A stretch of 64,000 nt of DNA from Mitsuaria sp. GD03876 (GTDB taxonomy: Bacteria > Pseudomonadota > Gammaproteobacteria > Burkholderiales > Burkholderiaceae_C): NCBI RefSeq assembly GCF_029840635.1, contig NZ_JAOCCU010000010.1, forward strand, positions 1 to 64,000, in the 5' to 3' direction. Positions 1-8,041 of this stretch are shown here, in pieces. Numbering within the stretch: the stretch's first letter is position 1; each line of letters begins with the position of its first letter. The notes under the pieces were generated by a model, which saw only the letters and a program-made list of their open reading frames with translations, was not told the DNA's origin and did not search any database. The translations under genes were made by a program, and so were the position numbers.

Positions 1-243
1 GCCACGGCGTCGACGTCGGCCGCTGGATCGACGGCCTCCACGCCGTCCGCCGCCAAGCCGGCGGCGTCCCGGCCCGCGGCCGCGCGGGCTCCGATGACCG
101 CGGTGCGGCCGGGTTCGAACGGCGCGGCGCATGGCGTCGTCAAGCCGCCGGTCCCCAAGCCGGTCACGACCGCGCCGGCGACGGCCCCCGCCCCCCGCCC
201 GGCCCCCGCCGCGGCGGACGACGGCGACTGGGAAACCTTCTGA
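1..243 (+). CDS. Methyl-accepting chemotaxis protein, C-terminal end only (partial)
   Basis: Frame 1 is open from the window edge to a TGA at 241-243, giving the last 80 residues of a protein that starts outside the window. The tail is almost entirely Ala, Pro, Thr and Lys, a flexible linker, and ends in the pentapeptide DWETF. That matches the xWxxF tether (NWETF in E. coli Tar/Tsr) that recruits the methyltransferase CheR and methylesterase CheB to chemoreceptors. The signalling domain itself is not visible, so the call rests on the terminal motif and the linker. If right, this is a receptor of the tethered, adaptation-competent class, unlike the chemoreceptor at 20396, which lacks the motif. 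Confidence 0.7.
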   Translation, partial: ATASTSAAGSTASTPSAAKPAASRPAAARAPMTAVRPGSNGAAHGVVKPPVPKPVTTAPATAPAPRPAPAAADDGDWETF

Positions 244-397
244 CCCTGCCGGCCATCGCCGGACAATCCGCGCCCCGTACGGGGAAGCTCCGGGCTTGAT
301 AGCCCGGGGCGCATCCCCACGATAGAGATCTCCCGCGCATCCGCGCGCGAAAGGCTGAGACACTGTCCCGGCATTTCGTCAGACTCACGAGGCCTGC

Positions 398-2458
398 ATG
401 ACCGATTCCACCGCCGCCGCGCCCGCCGCGAACCCGCTGCTGTCGACCGCGCCGCTGCCCGACTTCGCCGCGATCGATCCCTCCCACATCCAGCCCGCCA
501 TCGCCGAGCTGCTGGCCCAGGCCCAGCAGGCGCTGGACCGGGTCACCGCGCCGGATTCGCCGGTCGACTACGACGCGCTGTCGCGCACCGCCAACGTCCC
601 CATCGAACGCCTGAGCACCGCGTGGGGCGCCGTCGGCCACCTGAACGCGGTGGCCAACACGCCGGCGCTGCGCGAGGCCTACAACGCGATGCTGCCGGCG
701 GTGACCGAGTTCTACACGGCGCTGGGCGCCAACGAGGCGCTCTACGCCAAGTACAAGGCGATCGCCGCCCAGCCCGGCCTGACGCCGGAGCGCGCCCAGC
801 TGCTCAAGCACGCGATCCGCGATTTCGTGCTGTCGGGCGCCGAACTCGAGGGCGAGGCCAAGGCGCGCTTCGCCAAGATCCAGGAGCGCGGCGCCGAGCT
901 CGGCCAGGCCTTCTCCGAACACGTGATGGACGCGACCGACGGCTGGTCCTGCATCGCCACGGCGGCGGAGCTCAAGGGCGTGCCGGCCGACGTCGTCGCC
1001 AACGCGCGCGCCGCGGCCGAGAAGGACGGCAACACCGATCCCGACGCGCACAAGCTGACGCTGCACTTCCCGGTCTACATGCCGGTCATGCAGTACGCCG
1101 AGGACCGCGCGCTGCGCGAGCGGCTGTACCGCGCCTACGTGACGCGGGCCAGCGAGCTCGGCGACAAGCCGGACTGGGACAACGGGCCGCTGATGCAGGA
1201 ACTGCTGATGCTGCGCCAGGAGGAGGCGAAGCTGCTGGGCTTCGCGAACTTCGCCGAGGCCTCGCTGGTGCCGAAGATGGCGACGTCGCCGGCGCAGGTG
1301 CTGGAGTTCCTGCGCGACCTGTCCGCCCGCGCCCGTCCGTACGCGCAACGCGACCTCGACGAGCTGCGCGACTTCGCCAAGGCCGCGCTGCGGCTGGACG
1401 ACCTGCAGGCCTGGGACACGGCCTTCGTCTCGGAGAAGCTCAAGGAGGCGCGCTACGCGTTCTCCGACCAGGAAGTGCGGCAGTACCTGACGCTGCCGCG
1501 GGTGCTGGATGGGCTGTTCCGCATCGTCGACCGGCTGTTCGGCGTCCAGCTGGTGCCGGCGAAGGCGTCGGTGTGGCACGAGTCGGTGCAGTTCTGCGAG
1601 CTGCGCCGCGACGGCCAGCTGATCGGACAGGTCTACCTGGACCTGTACGCGCGCAACGGCAAGCGGCCCGGCGCGTGGATGGACGAGGTGCGCAGCCGCT
1701 GGGCGCGGCCGGACCTGGCCGGCAGCGGCACCGAGCAGATCCCGGTGGCGCACCTGGTGTGCAACTTCCCGCAAGGCGCCGATGGCAAGCCGGCGCTGCT
1801 GACGCATGACGACGTCACCACGCTGTTCCATGAATGCGGCCACGGCCTGCACCACCTGCTGACGCGGGTGGCGGAGCTGGGCGTGTCGGGCATCTCCGGC
1901 GTTGAGTGGGACGCGGTCGAGCTGCCGAGCCAGTTCATGGAGAACTTCTGCTGGGAGTGGGAGGTGATCCAGCAGTTGTCGGCGCACGTGGACACCGGCG
2001 CGCCGCTGCCGCGCGCGCTGTTCGACAAGATGCTGGCGGCGAAGAACTTCCAGGCCGGGCTGCAGACGCTGCGCCAGATCGAGTTCGCGCTCTTCGACAT
2101 GCGGCTGCATGCGGAGCCGGGCGCGGAGGCGCGGGTGCAGGACGTGCTGGACGAGGTGCGGGACGAGGTCTCGGTGCTGAAGCCGCCGGCGTTCAACCGC
2201 TTCCAGCACAGCTTCTCGCACATCTTCGCGGGCGGCTACGCGGCGGGGTACTACAGCTACAAGTGGGCGGAGGTGCTGTCGGCCGATTGCTGGAGCGCCT
2301 TCGAGGAGGAAGGCGTGTTCAATCCCGCCACCGGCCGCCGCTACCTGGACGAGATCCTGTCGATGGGCAGCGTCCGCGACGCGATGGACAACTTCAAGGC
2401 CTTCCGCGGCCGCGAGCCGACGATCGACGCGTTGTTGCGGCACCAGGGCATGGCTTGA
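398..2458 (+). CDS. prlC: Oligopeptidase A, M3 family zinc metallopeptidase
   Basis: Cytosolic zinc endopeptidase that degrades short peptides, including cleaved signal peptides. The product is 686 residues, close to the roughly 680 of the E. coli enzyme. The HEXXH zinc motif is present as HECGH at residues 478-482, and the third ligand is probably Glu508 in the VELPSQ segment that follows, as in thimet-type M3 peptidases. The C-terminal region carries the usual FSHIFAGGYAAGYYSY substrate-binding stretch. It stands alone, 155 bases after the chemoreceptor end, with no obvious operon partner. The family call is secure; the exact substrate range is not visible. Confidence 0.95.
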   Translation: MTDSTAAAPAANPLLSTAPLPDFAAIDPSHIQPAIAELLAQAQQALDRVTAPDSPVDYDALSRTANVPIERLSTAWGAVGHLNAVANTPALREAYNAMLPAVTEFYTALGANEALYAKYKAIAAQPGLTPERAQLLKHAIRDFVLSGAELEGEAKARFAKIQERGAELGQAFSEHVMDATDGWSCIATAAELKGVPADVVANARAAAEKDGNTDPDAHKLTLHFPVYMPVMQYAEDRALRERLYRAYVTRASELGDKPDWDNGPLMQELLMLRQEEAKLLGFANFAEASLVPKMATSPAQVLEFLRDLSARARPYAQRDLDELRDFAKAALRLDDLQAWDTAFVSEKLKEARYAFSDQEVRQYLTLPRVLDGLFRIVDRLFGVQLVPAKASVWHESVQFCELRRDGQLIGQVYLDLYARNGKRPGAWMDEVRSRWARPDLAGSGTEQIPVAHLVCNFPQGADGKPALLTHDDVTTLFHECGHGLHHLLTRVAELGVSGISGVEWDAVELPSQFMENFCWEWEVIQQLSAHVDTGAPLPRALFDKMLAAKNFQAGLQTLRQIEFALFDMRLHAEPGAEARVQDVLDEVRDEVSVLKPPAFNRFQHSFSHIFAGGYAAGYYSYKWAEVLSADCWSAFEEEGVFNPATGRRYLDEILSMGSVRDAMDNFKAFRGREPTIDALLRHQGMA

Positions 2459-2525
2459 GTCAGCAAGACCTCGAAATCCACTGATCCGGGCCAGTACCAA
2501 ATCGGCTGCACTTGAATCGTCCTGA

Positions 2526-2557
2526 CCATCCGGTGGCTAGCATCGACCGCTGGATGG
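2526..2557 (+). other. Hairpin upstream of the EEP gene
   Basis: Two 11-base arms (2526-2536 and 2547-2557) can pair with two or three wobbles around a 10-base loop. The hairpin ends 18 bases before the ATG at 2576, just upstream of an AAGGA ribosome-binding site. There is no T run, so it is not an obvious terminator of prlC. It could be a protein-binding site or an RNA element controlling the two genes downstream. No function is established. Confidence 0.35.
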
Positions 2558-2575
2558 TGAAGGACGAGACAGTCG

Positions 2576-3478
2576 ATGCAACTGACCCTGGCCTGGTGGA
2601 ACGCCGCGTTGTCGCCGACGCGCAAGGGGGACCGCGCGACGACGCCTGAACTCTCGACGGCCGCGAACGTGATTCGCCGCCTGATCGAGGCCCAGGCCGA
2701 TGTCATCGTCCTGTGCGAGGTCTCCGAGCGGGACATCGCCGCGATCGAGCAGCAATTGCTCGATCGGCTCGATGCCTTCTCGGTCCTGCCGGCACAACGT
2801 CCCGCCGGAGCCAGCCGCTTCGACACCGCCGTTCTTCATCGCCGTGCCCTACCCCTGGCCGAGTCGTCGCCGGTACTGCTTCATCACGGGTCAAGGACCT
2901 TCCGGGCCGCTCAGCGTTTCTCGCTGCGCCTGCCCGATGCCACCGCGCTCAGTCTCTACGCGTCGCATTGGCCCAGCAGGATCCATGTCGCCGCACAGTC
3001 GCCATTGCGATCCATGCTGGGGCAGACCTTGCGGGCGGCGGTGGCCGACGAGCTCCATGAGTCGCCCGGCGCGCCGTTGATCCTCATGGGGGACTTCAAC
3101 GACGAGCCCTTCGATCCCGCGCTGAGCGACTGCCTGCTGTCCTCGCGAGATCGCGAGTTCGTCGAGCAGCATGTCCATCTGCTCTACAACCCCTTCTGGC
3201 GTCACATGACGTCCTTCGAGCCGCTCGATCCTGGCCAGCGCGTCAGCGACAAGGGCAGCTACTTCCACGGCCAGGGCGATGTCACGCGCTGGCGCACCTT
3301 CGACCAGATGATGGTCAGCGCCTCCCTGCTGACCGGCCGATGCGGGTGGCGCCTCTCCGAAGCAGAGACCCGCGTCGTGGCGGACGTCGAACTCATGCCC
3401 ATGCTGCGCGGGCGGAACTGCCCCTTCGACCATCTGCCCATCTTGGGACGAATCTTCAGGAGTACCGGGAATGAATGA
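2576..3478 (+). CDS. Endonuclease/exonuclease/phosphatase (EEP) family protein
   Basis: A 300-residue protein with the four hallmark motifs of the EEP fold (DNase I, exonuclease III, inositol-phosphatase relatives). These are WN (Asn9), the metal-binding Glu48 in VLCEVSE, GDFND at about 172-176 (Asp173, Asn175) and the final catalytic FDHLP (Asp285-His286). No signal peptide is seen, so it should act in the cytoplasm. The family cleaves phosphodiester or phosphomonoester bonds; the substrate cannot be read from sequence. The stop codon lies inside the start of the next gene (8-base overlap), so the two are probably translationally coupled. By eye its GC content is lower than that of prlC, consistent with an accessory pair. 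Confidence 0.8.
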   Translation: MQLTLAWWNAALSPTRKGDRATTPELSTAANVIRRLIEAQADVIVLCEVSERDIAAIEQQLLDRLDAFSVLPAQRPAGASRFDTAVLHRRALPLAESSPVLLHHGSRTFRAAQRFSLRLPDATALSLYASHWPSRIHVAAQSPLRSMLGQTLRAAVADELHESPGAPLILMGDFNDEPFDPALSDCLLSSRDREFVEQHVHLLYNPFWRHMTSFEPLDPGQRVSDKGSYFHGQGDVTRWRTFDQMMVSASLLTGRCGWRLSEAETRVVADVELMPMLRGRNCPFDHLPILGRIFRSTGNE

Positions 3479-3896
3479 CTTTCAAGAGGCGCTCGAGATC
3501 GGGCTCCAGGCCGCCGACATGGCCGCGCGGGCGCGTACCGAGATCGACGCGGTCTTTGTCGAGCTCAATGCGGCGGTCGACGCGTCGACCCGGGGCCGGG
3601 CGCGAATCGCGCTCACGAGCATGCCCTTCCATGACGACAAGGTCTCGCGATCGATCGCCTTGTCCGGCGACGACATGCCGACCGCGCTGGCCGTCTTCAA
3701 GACAAGCGGCGATCCGCCGGCCCGTCGCCAGATCGCCAGGTGGCGCGCCTCTCCGCACGGCTTTCCCTGCACCTTGATCTGGGACGATCGCCACGTCATG
3801 TGCGGCGACGCCGAAGCGCTGCGCGACGAACTCGTCGACCTGATGAGGACGCCCGCGGTCGGCTTCGCGATCAAGGCCATCGTCGGGACGGAGTGA
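3471..3896 (+). CDS. Unknown 141-residue protein coupled to the EEP gene
   Basis: Not recognised. It starts at an ATG eight bases before the end of the EEP reading frame, an arrangement typical of partner proteins made in fixed ratio. The product is soluble, without signal peptide or membrane segment. An N-terminal helical, Ala-rich region (residues 1-35) is followed by a mixed region with a short WDDRHVMCGD segment near residue 105. The C-terminal segment RDELVDLMRTPAVGF looks helical. It could be a regulator, inhibitor or substrate-recognition partner of the nuclease-like protein; that is inference from gene order only. Confidence 0.75.
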   Translation: MNDFQEALEIGLQAADMAARARTEIDAVFVELNAAVDASTRGRARIALTSMPFHDDKVSRSIALSGDDMPTALAVFKTSGDPPARRQIARWRASPHGFPCTLIWDDRHVMCGDAEALRDELVDLMRTPAVGFAIKAIVGTE

Positions 3897-3915
3897 ATGG
3901 CGACGGTCCGGATCC

Positions 3916-6900
3916 TCACGGGCTCATGGAGGCCGGCGGCTTCTTCCACGGCACCGTCTGGATGAGGCGTTTCGCCTCGTCCGCCGGCAGGGCCTTGGCG
4001 AACAGCCAGCCTTGCGCCACCTGCACGCCCAGTTCCTCCAGCAGCACGGCCTGGGCCTCGTCCTCGACGCCCTCGGCCAGCGTCTGCTTGCCCAGCGCGT
4101 CGGCCAGGCCGACGATCGTGCGCACGATCTCCCGCGCCTCGCGGCCCGCCCCCAGCCGCATCACGAAGCTGCGGTCGATCTTCAGCGTGTCGAACGGGAA
4201 CCGGTGCAGGTAGGCCAGCGATGAGTACCCCGTCCCGAAATCGTCGATCGACAGCTTGAAACCCAGCCGCGCCAGCTCCTGCAGCACCTCGGCGCTGCGC
4301 TGCGGATTGGCCATCGCCATGCTCTCGGTGACCTCCAGCTTCAACTGCGCCGCCGGCACGTCGCCCAGCGCCTTGAGCGTCTCGCGCGCGTCGTTCAGCA
4401 GCTCGACGTCGCGTTCGAGCTGCACGCCCGAGACGTTGACCGCGATCTCGCCCTTGAAGCCGATGTCGCGCCAGCGGCGCAGCTGCAGCGCCGCCTCGAT
4501 CAGCGTCCACCGGCCGATCTCGACGATCTGGCCGCTCTCCTCCGCCACCGGGATGAAGTCGCCCGGCATCACCATGCCGCGCGTCGGATGCTTCCAGCGG
4601 ATCAGCGCCTCGAAACCGAGCAGCGCGCGGTCCGACAACCTCACGAAGGGCTGGTAGTGGAGCTGGAACTCGCCGGCCTCCAGGCCGCGCGCGATGTTCT
4701 CCTTCACCCAGCGCCGCGATTGCTCGACCAGTTGCCGCGCCGGATCGAACAGGGCGACCTGGCCGGTGCCCGCCGCCTTCGCCCGGGCCAGCGCGCTCTC
4801 GGCGGCGGCCAGCAGGTCGTCCGGACTGAAGTTGCCCTGCCCCGTGTAGGCCCAGCCCGCGCTGGCCGTGAGGCGGTGCGCGCCGGTGCGGGAGGGCCGG
4901 GAAGGTCCGCCTGAGGCCGCGTCCGCGGTTGTTCCATCGGCCGGAGCAGCCGCGGCCGTTCCGGGCCCAACGGGACCAACGCCGGGCGACGACGCCGCCG
5001 TCGAAGTCGAAGTCGAAGTCGAGGCCGAGGTCGCGCGGCCCGCGTCGACGGTCTCGAACAGGAAAGGATCCTCGACCCGCGCCAGCGCCCATTCGGGCAC
5101 GCGGTCGACCAGGGCGCCGGCCTCGATGCGGGCGTCGAAGAGGATCGCGAACTGGTCCGCGCCCAGCCGCGCGACGACGCGGCCCGAGCGCGCCGCGCGG
5201 CCGGTGCCGCCGGCCAGCCGCGTGGCGCATTCGACCAGCACGGCATCGCCGGCCGGCAGGCCGTGGCTCTCGTTGAAGGCGCGGAAGTCGTCCAGGCCCA
5301 CCAGCACCAGGCCGACCGGCACGCCGGGCACCGGCGTGGCCAGCCGCTGCGCGACCAGCGCCATGAACAGCGAGCGATTGGGCAACCCGGTCAGCCGGTC
5401 ATGCAGCGCGTCGTGCGCGACCTGCGCCTGCAGCCGTTCGTTCTCGCTGATGTCGGTGAGCGAGCCCGCCATCCGGACCGGCTTGCCCTCGCGGCGCACC
5501 GCGACGCCCCGGGCCAGCAGCGCGCGCGCCTGGCCGCCCTGCCCGAAATGCAGCACGTGGTGGAACTGGTGGCTCCGGCCTTGCAGATGCGCGTCGAGCT
5601 CGGCCCGGAACAGGCCGGCCGCCGCTTCGTCCAGCGGGCGCGTGAAACGGCCGATGCCTGCGTCGCCCTCGGCGCGCGTGCCGTCGGCGTCGCCCATCAG
5701 CGCGCGCCAGCGCGAGGAGACGTCCAGCCGGTCGGCGACGACATCCCAGTCCCAGAGCCCGTCGTTGGCGCCCTGCGCGGCGAGCGCGTAACGCTCCTCG
5801 CTGATCGTCAGCCGGCGCAGCGCGTCGCGGCGGCGGGACTGGTCCGCCAGCGCGCGCAGGGTCAACGCGCCCAGGCTGGCGGCGGCGACCGCCAGCAGCG
5901 GATAGGCCAGCGAGAGCACCAGGTATTGCGTTTCGAAGGCCCATTGCGCGGCGTACAGGCCGCCGCCCACCAGCAGCGCGACGACCAGCAGCCCGCGCCA
6001 CAGCGCGCCGCGCGCCAGCAGCAGCGCGCACAGCAGCGGCAGCAGGAGCAGCGCCGACAGCTCGGCCAGCGAGGCCCAGGACGGGCGCGTCAGCGTGCGC
6101 GCGGTCAGCACGTTGTCGACGACCGTGGCCAGCCGTTCCATGCCGGGCAGGCCGGCGTCGAAGGGACTCGGGAAATGGTCGCCGGCGCCGAGCGCCGACA
6201 CGCCCAGCAGCACGATGCGGTTATGGAGCGCGTCCTCGGGCACCTTGCCGTCGACGAGGTCGGCCAGCGACACCGAGGCGAAGGTGCCGGCCGGGCCGTA
6301 GTAGTTGACGCCCTGGCGCGACAGCAGGTCCAGCGGCACGCGCAGCGAGCCCCAGCGGACGTCGCGGCTCCAGCGCACGCTGGCCTCGGACCAGGGCTGG
6401 CGCATCGCGTCGCCGGCGATGCGCAGCGCCAGCGAGGGATAGACCTCGCCGTCCAGCGGCAGCGCGGGCAGGTCGTGGCGCAGCGCGCCGTCGACCTCGC
6501 GATCCGCCTGCACATGGCCGAGCGACCGGGCGGCGGACAGCAGCGGCTCGGGCGGCGCGTCGGCGCGTTCGGGCACCAGCGCGCTGCGTGGCGTGCCTTC
6601 CGACCGCATGAAGGCCTGCGCGAGCAAGGCGGCCGGCGCGCTGGCCGCGAGCGGCGGCGCACCAGCACCAGCACCAGCACCAGCACCAGCACCCGCGCCA
6701 GCGCCAGCGCCAGCGAGAGTGCCGGCACTCGCGCCCCCGGTGGGCGGCGGCAAGACGCCGGTCGCCGGCGGCAGCGCGAACGGCAGCAGCACCGGCGCGC
6801 CGCCGCGCATCGCGGCGGCGAGCGCGGGATCGCTGTCCGGTTTCGCATCCAGCAGCAGCATGTCGACGGCGATCAGCCGCGGCTTCGCGGCCTGCGCGCG

Positions 6901-7296
6901 CGCGATCGCCTCGGCCAGCAGCGGGCGGCCCGGCGCCATGCCGCCGAAGCGCGCGGCGCTGGCGTCGTCGAAGCGCACCAGCAGGATCGGATAGGTCGTG
7001 CCCGGGGCGAGCCGGCCGCGCCACTGCGCCTGCGCGTCCTGCACCAGCCCGTCCAGGCGCGCCAGCGGCCCGGCCTGGAAACGCGAGAACCACAGGCCGG
7101 CCACCGCCGCCGTCACCAGCAACGCGACGATCACCTGCGCCCAGGCCCAGCGCGACGGCCAGCGCCAGCCACCGCGCTGGGCGGCGGGTCGAGCCGGTGC
7201 CCGCGGCGCAAGGTCGCCGCCACGCGCGAGCCGTCCATCGCCGCGTCGTGGCGGGCGCGTGGGCGTGGCGCGCTGGCGCCGGTCGTCCGCCGCCAT
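3916..7296 (-). CDS. CHASE2-PAS-GGDEF-EAL c-di-GMP phosphodiesterase
   Basis: A 1126-residue membrane sensor expected to hydrolyse cyclic di-GMP. In order: an Arg-rich cytoplasmic start, a membrane helix near 47-67, an extracytoplasmic CHASE2 sensor to about 430, a cluster of membrane helices, a PAS segment, GGDEF and EAL. The GGDEF active site reads GADQF at 712-716, so cyclase activity is unlikely. The EAL domain keeps EAL at 896-898, the NVS, EVTES, DDFGTGYSS and KIDRSF motifs, so it is probably an active phosphodiesterase. The ATG at 7296 overlaps the FecR stop by one base (TGATG), which fixes the start although the frame stays open further upstream. Two hexamer repeats encode Gly-Ala and Ser-Thr runs. 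Likely the output of the CHAT-FecR operon. Confidence 0.88.
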   Translation of the reverse strand: MAADDRRQRATPTRPPRRGDGRLARGGDLAPRAPARPAAQRGGWRWPSRWAWAQVIVALLVTAAVAGLWFSRFQAGPLARLDGLVQDAQAQWRGRLAPGTTYPILLVRFDDASAARFGGMAPGRPLLAEAIARAQAAKPRLIAVDMLLLDAKPDSDPALAAAMRGGAPVLLPFALPPATGVLPPPTGGASAGTLAGAGAGAGAGAGAGAGAGAPPLAASAPAALLAQAFMRSEGTPRSALVPERADAPPEPLLSAARSLGHVQADREVDGALRHDLPALPLDGEVYPSLALRIAGDAMRQPWSEASVRWSRDVRWGSLRVPLDLLSRQGVNYYGPAGTFASVSLADLVDGKVPEDALHNRIVLLGVSALGAGDHFPSPFDAGLPGMERLATVVDNVLTARTLTRPSWASLAELSALLLLPLLCALLLARGALWRGLLVVALLVGGGLYAAQWAFETQYLVLSLAYPLLAVAAASLGALTLRALADQSRRRDALRRLTISEERYALAAQGANDGLWDWDVVADRLDVSSRWRALMGDADGTRAEGDAGIGRFTRPLDEAAAGLFRAELDAHLQGRSHQFHHVLHFGQGGQARALLARGVAVRREGKPVRMAGSLTDISENERLQAQVAHDALHDRLTGLPNRSLFMALVAQRLATPVPGVPVGLVLVGLDDFRAFNESHGLPAGDAVLVECATRLAGGTGRAARSGRVVARLGADQFAILFDARIEAGALVDRVPEWALARVEDPFLFETVDAGRATSASTSTSTSTAASSPGVGPVGPGTAAAAPADGTTADAASGGPSRPSRTGAHRLTASAGWAYTGQGNFSPDDLLAAAESALARAKAAGTGQVALFDPARQLVEQSRRWVKENIARGLEAGEFQLHYQPFVRLSDRALLGFEALIRWKHPTRGMVMPGDFIPVAEESGQIVEIGRWTLIEAALQLRRWRDIGFKGEIAVNVSGVQLERDVELLNDARETLKALGDVPAAQLKLEVTESMAMANPQRSAEVLQELARLGFKLSIDDFGTGYSSLAYLHRFPFDTLKIDRSFVMRLGAGREAREIVRTIVGLADALGKQTLAEGVEDEAQAVLLEELGVQVAQGWLFAKALPADEAKRLIQTVPWKKPPASMSP
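5000..5035 (+). repeat. Hexanucleotide repeat (GTCGAA type) inside the GGDEF-EAL gene
   Basis: Six consecutive hexamers: three exact GTCGAA copies, then variants with one or two changes. On the coding (minus) strand it gives a Ser-Thr run between the GGDEF core and its C-terminal part. It is a candidate slipped-strand length polymorphism that stays in frame. Confidence 0.75.
6661..6714 (+). repeat. Hexanucleotide repeat (ACCAGC/GCCAGC) inside the CHASE2 domain
   Basis: Nine hexamers: five exact ACCAGC, one ACCCGC, three GCCAGC. On the coding strand they encode an alternating Gly-Ala stretch inserted into a loop of the extracytoplasmic CHASE2 domain. Changes in copy number would keep the frame and alter only loop length. 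Confidence 0.85.
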
Positions 7297-7961
7297 CAGA
7301 CCCCCGCCAGCCGGTCCATCGCCGAGCGCACGCGCTCGGCCGGCCAGGGCGTCGAGGCGGTGCAGCCTTGCGAGACGTCGCAGTCGGTGCCGCCGGCCCG
7401 CTCCACGACGACCGGCAGTTGCGCGCCCAGGCCGCGCGTGCGTCCCGCGGCGCGCGGTCCCGGCAGCACCGCCACCTGGCCCGACTGCACGTGGACCGAG
7501 GTCTGCTCGTTGTCGCCGACCTCGACCAGGAACTCGGTGCCGCGCACCGCCGTCACCGCCGACGGCGTGCGCACCTCCCACTTGCCCGCGGCCGAGGGCG
7601 CGACCTTCTGTCCGAGCAGCCCGCGTTCGAGCAGCAGCGACACGTCGCGCGCGCCGTAGCCGGCGCCGCCGGCGCCGAGGTTCAGCTTCGTCAGCGTCAG
7701 CTGGCTGCGATCGCCGACGACCAGGCTGGAGCCATCCGGACAACGCAGCCGGACGCGGCCGTTGGCGCCGGTGCGCAGCTGGACGCCCTCGCCCACCGCC
7801 TCGCCGACCTTCAGCGGCTGAGCCTGGCCCGCGACCACGCGCGCGGCCTCGCCGGCCAGCGCGGCCACCTCGCAAGCCTGCGCCCGCGCGGCCAGCGGCA
7901 CGGCCGCCAGCAGGGCCGCCAACGCGGTCGTCGTCATCGTCATGTGCATCCCTCGCTTCAT
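7296..7961 (-). CDS. FecR-domain exported protein
   Basis: A protein of about 221 residues with a signal peptide (Lys-Arg, then a hydrophobic ALAALLAAVPL stretch ending in ARAQA) and a FecR domain. The domain has the typical order GEAVGEGVQLRTGANGRVRL, a SSLVVGDRSQL turn, and RTPSAVTAVRGTEF. Such domains sit in the periplasm; in these contexts they appear as stand-alone sensory or binding modules rather than iron regulators. The start is uncertain: the 5' end is crowded with in-frame ATG codons back to 8039, two bases after the CHAT stop. I chose 7961 because it gives a normal basic n-region. It lies between the CHAT gene and the CHASE2 gene, overlapping the latter by one base. Confidence 0.8.
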   Translation of the reverse strand: MKRGMHMTMTTTALAALLAAVPLAARAQACEVAALAGEAARVVAGQAQPLKVGEAVGEGVQLRTGANGRVRLRCPDGSSLVVGDRSQLTLTKLNLGAGGAGYGARDVSLLLERGLLGQKVAPSAAGKWEVRTPSAVTAVRGTEFLVEVGDNEQTSVHVQSGQVAVLPGPRAAGRTRGLGAQLPVVVERAGGTDCDVSQGCTASTPWPAERVRSAMDRLAGV

Positions 7962-8041
7962 CGTCATGCGCTCGTTCATTGCTTGGTTCATCCGCGTCAT
8001 CCGCATCATCGGCATCGGCATCTGTGTCGTCGTGGGCATCT

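Noticed and set aside
5263-7659. Plus-strand open frame of 798 codons opposite the CHASE2-EAL gene
   Set aside because: Same reason: low-complexity product, and the opposite strand carries clear domain motifs.
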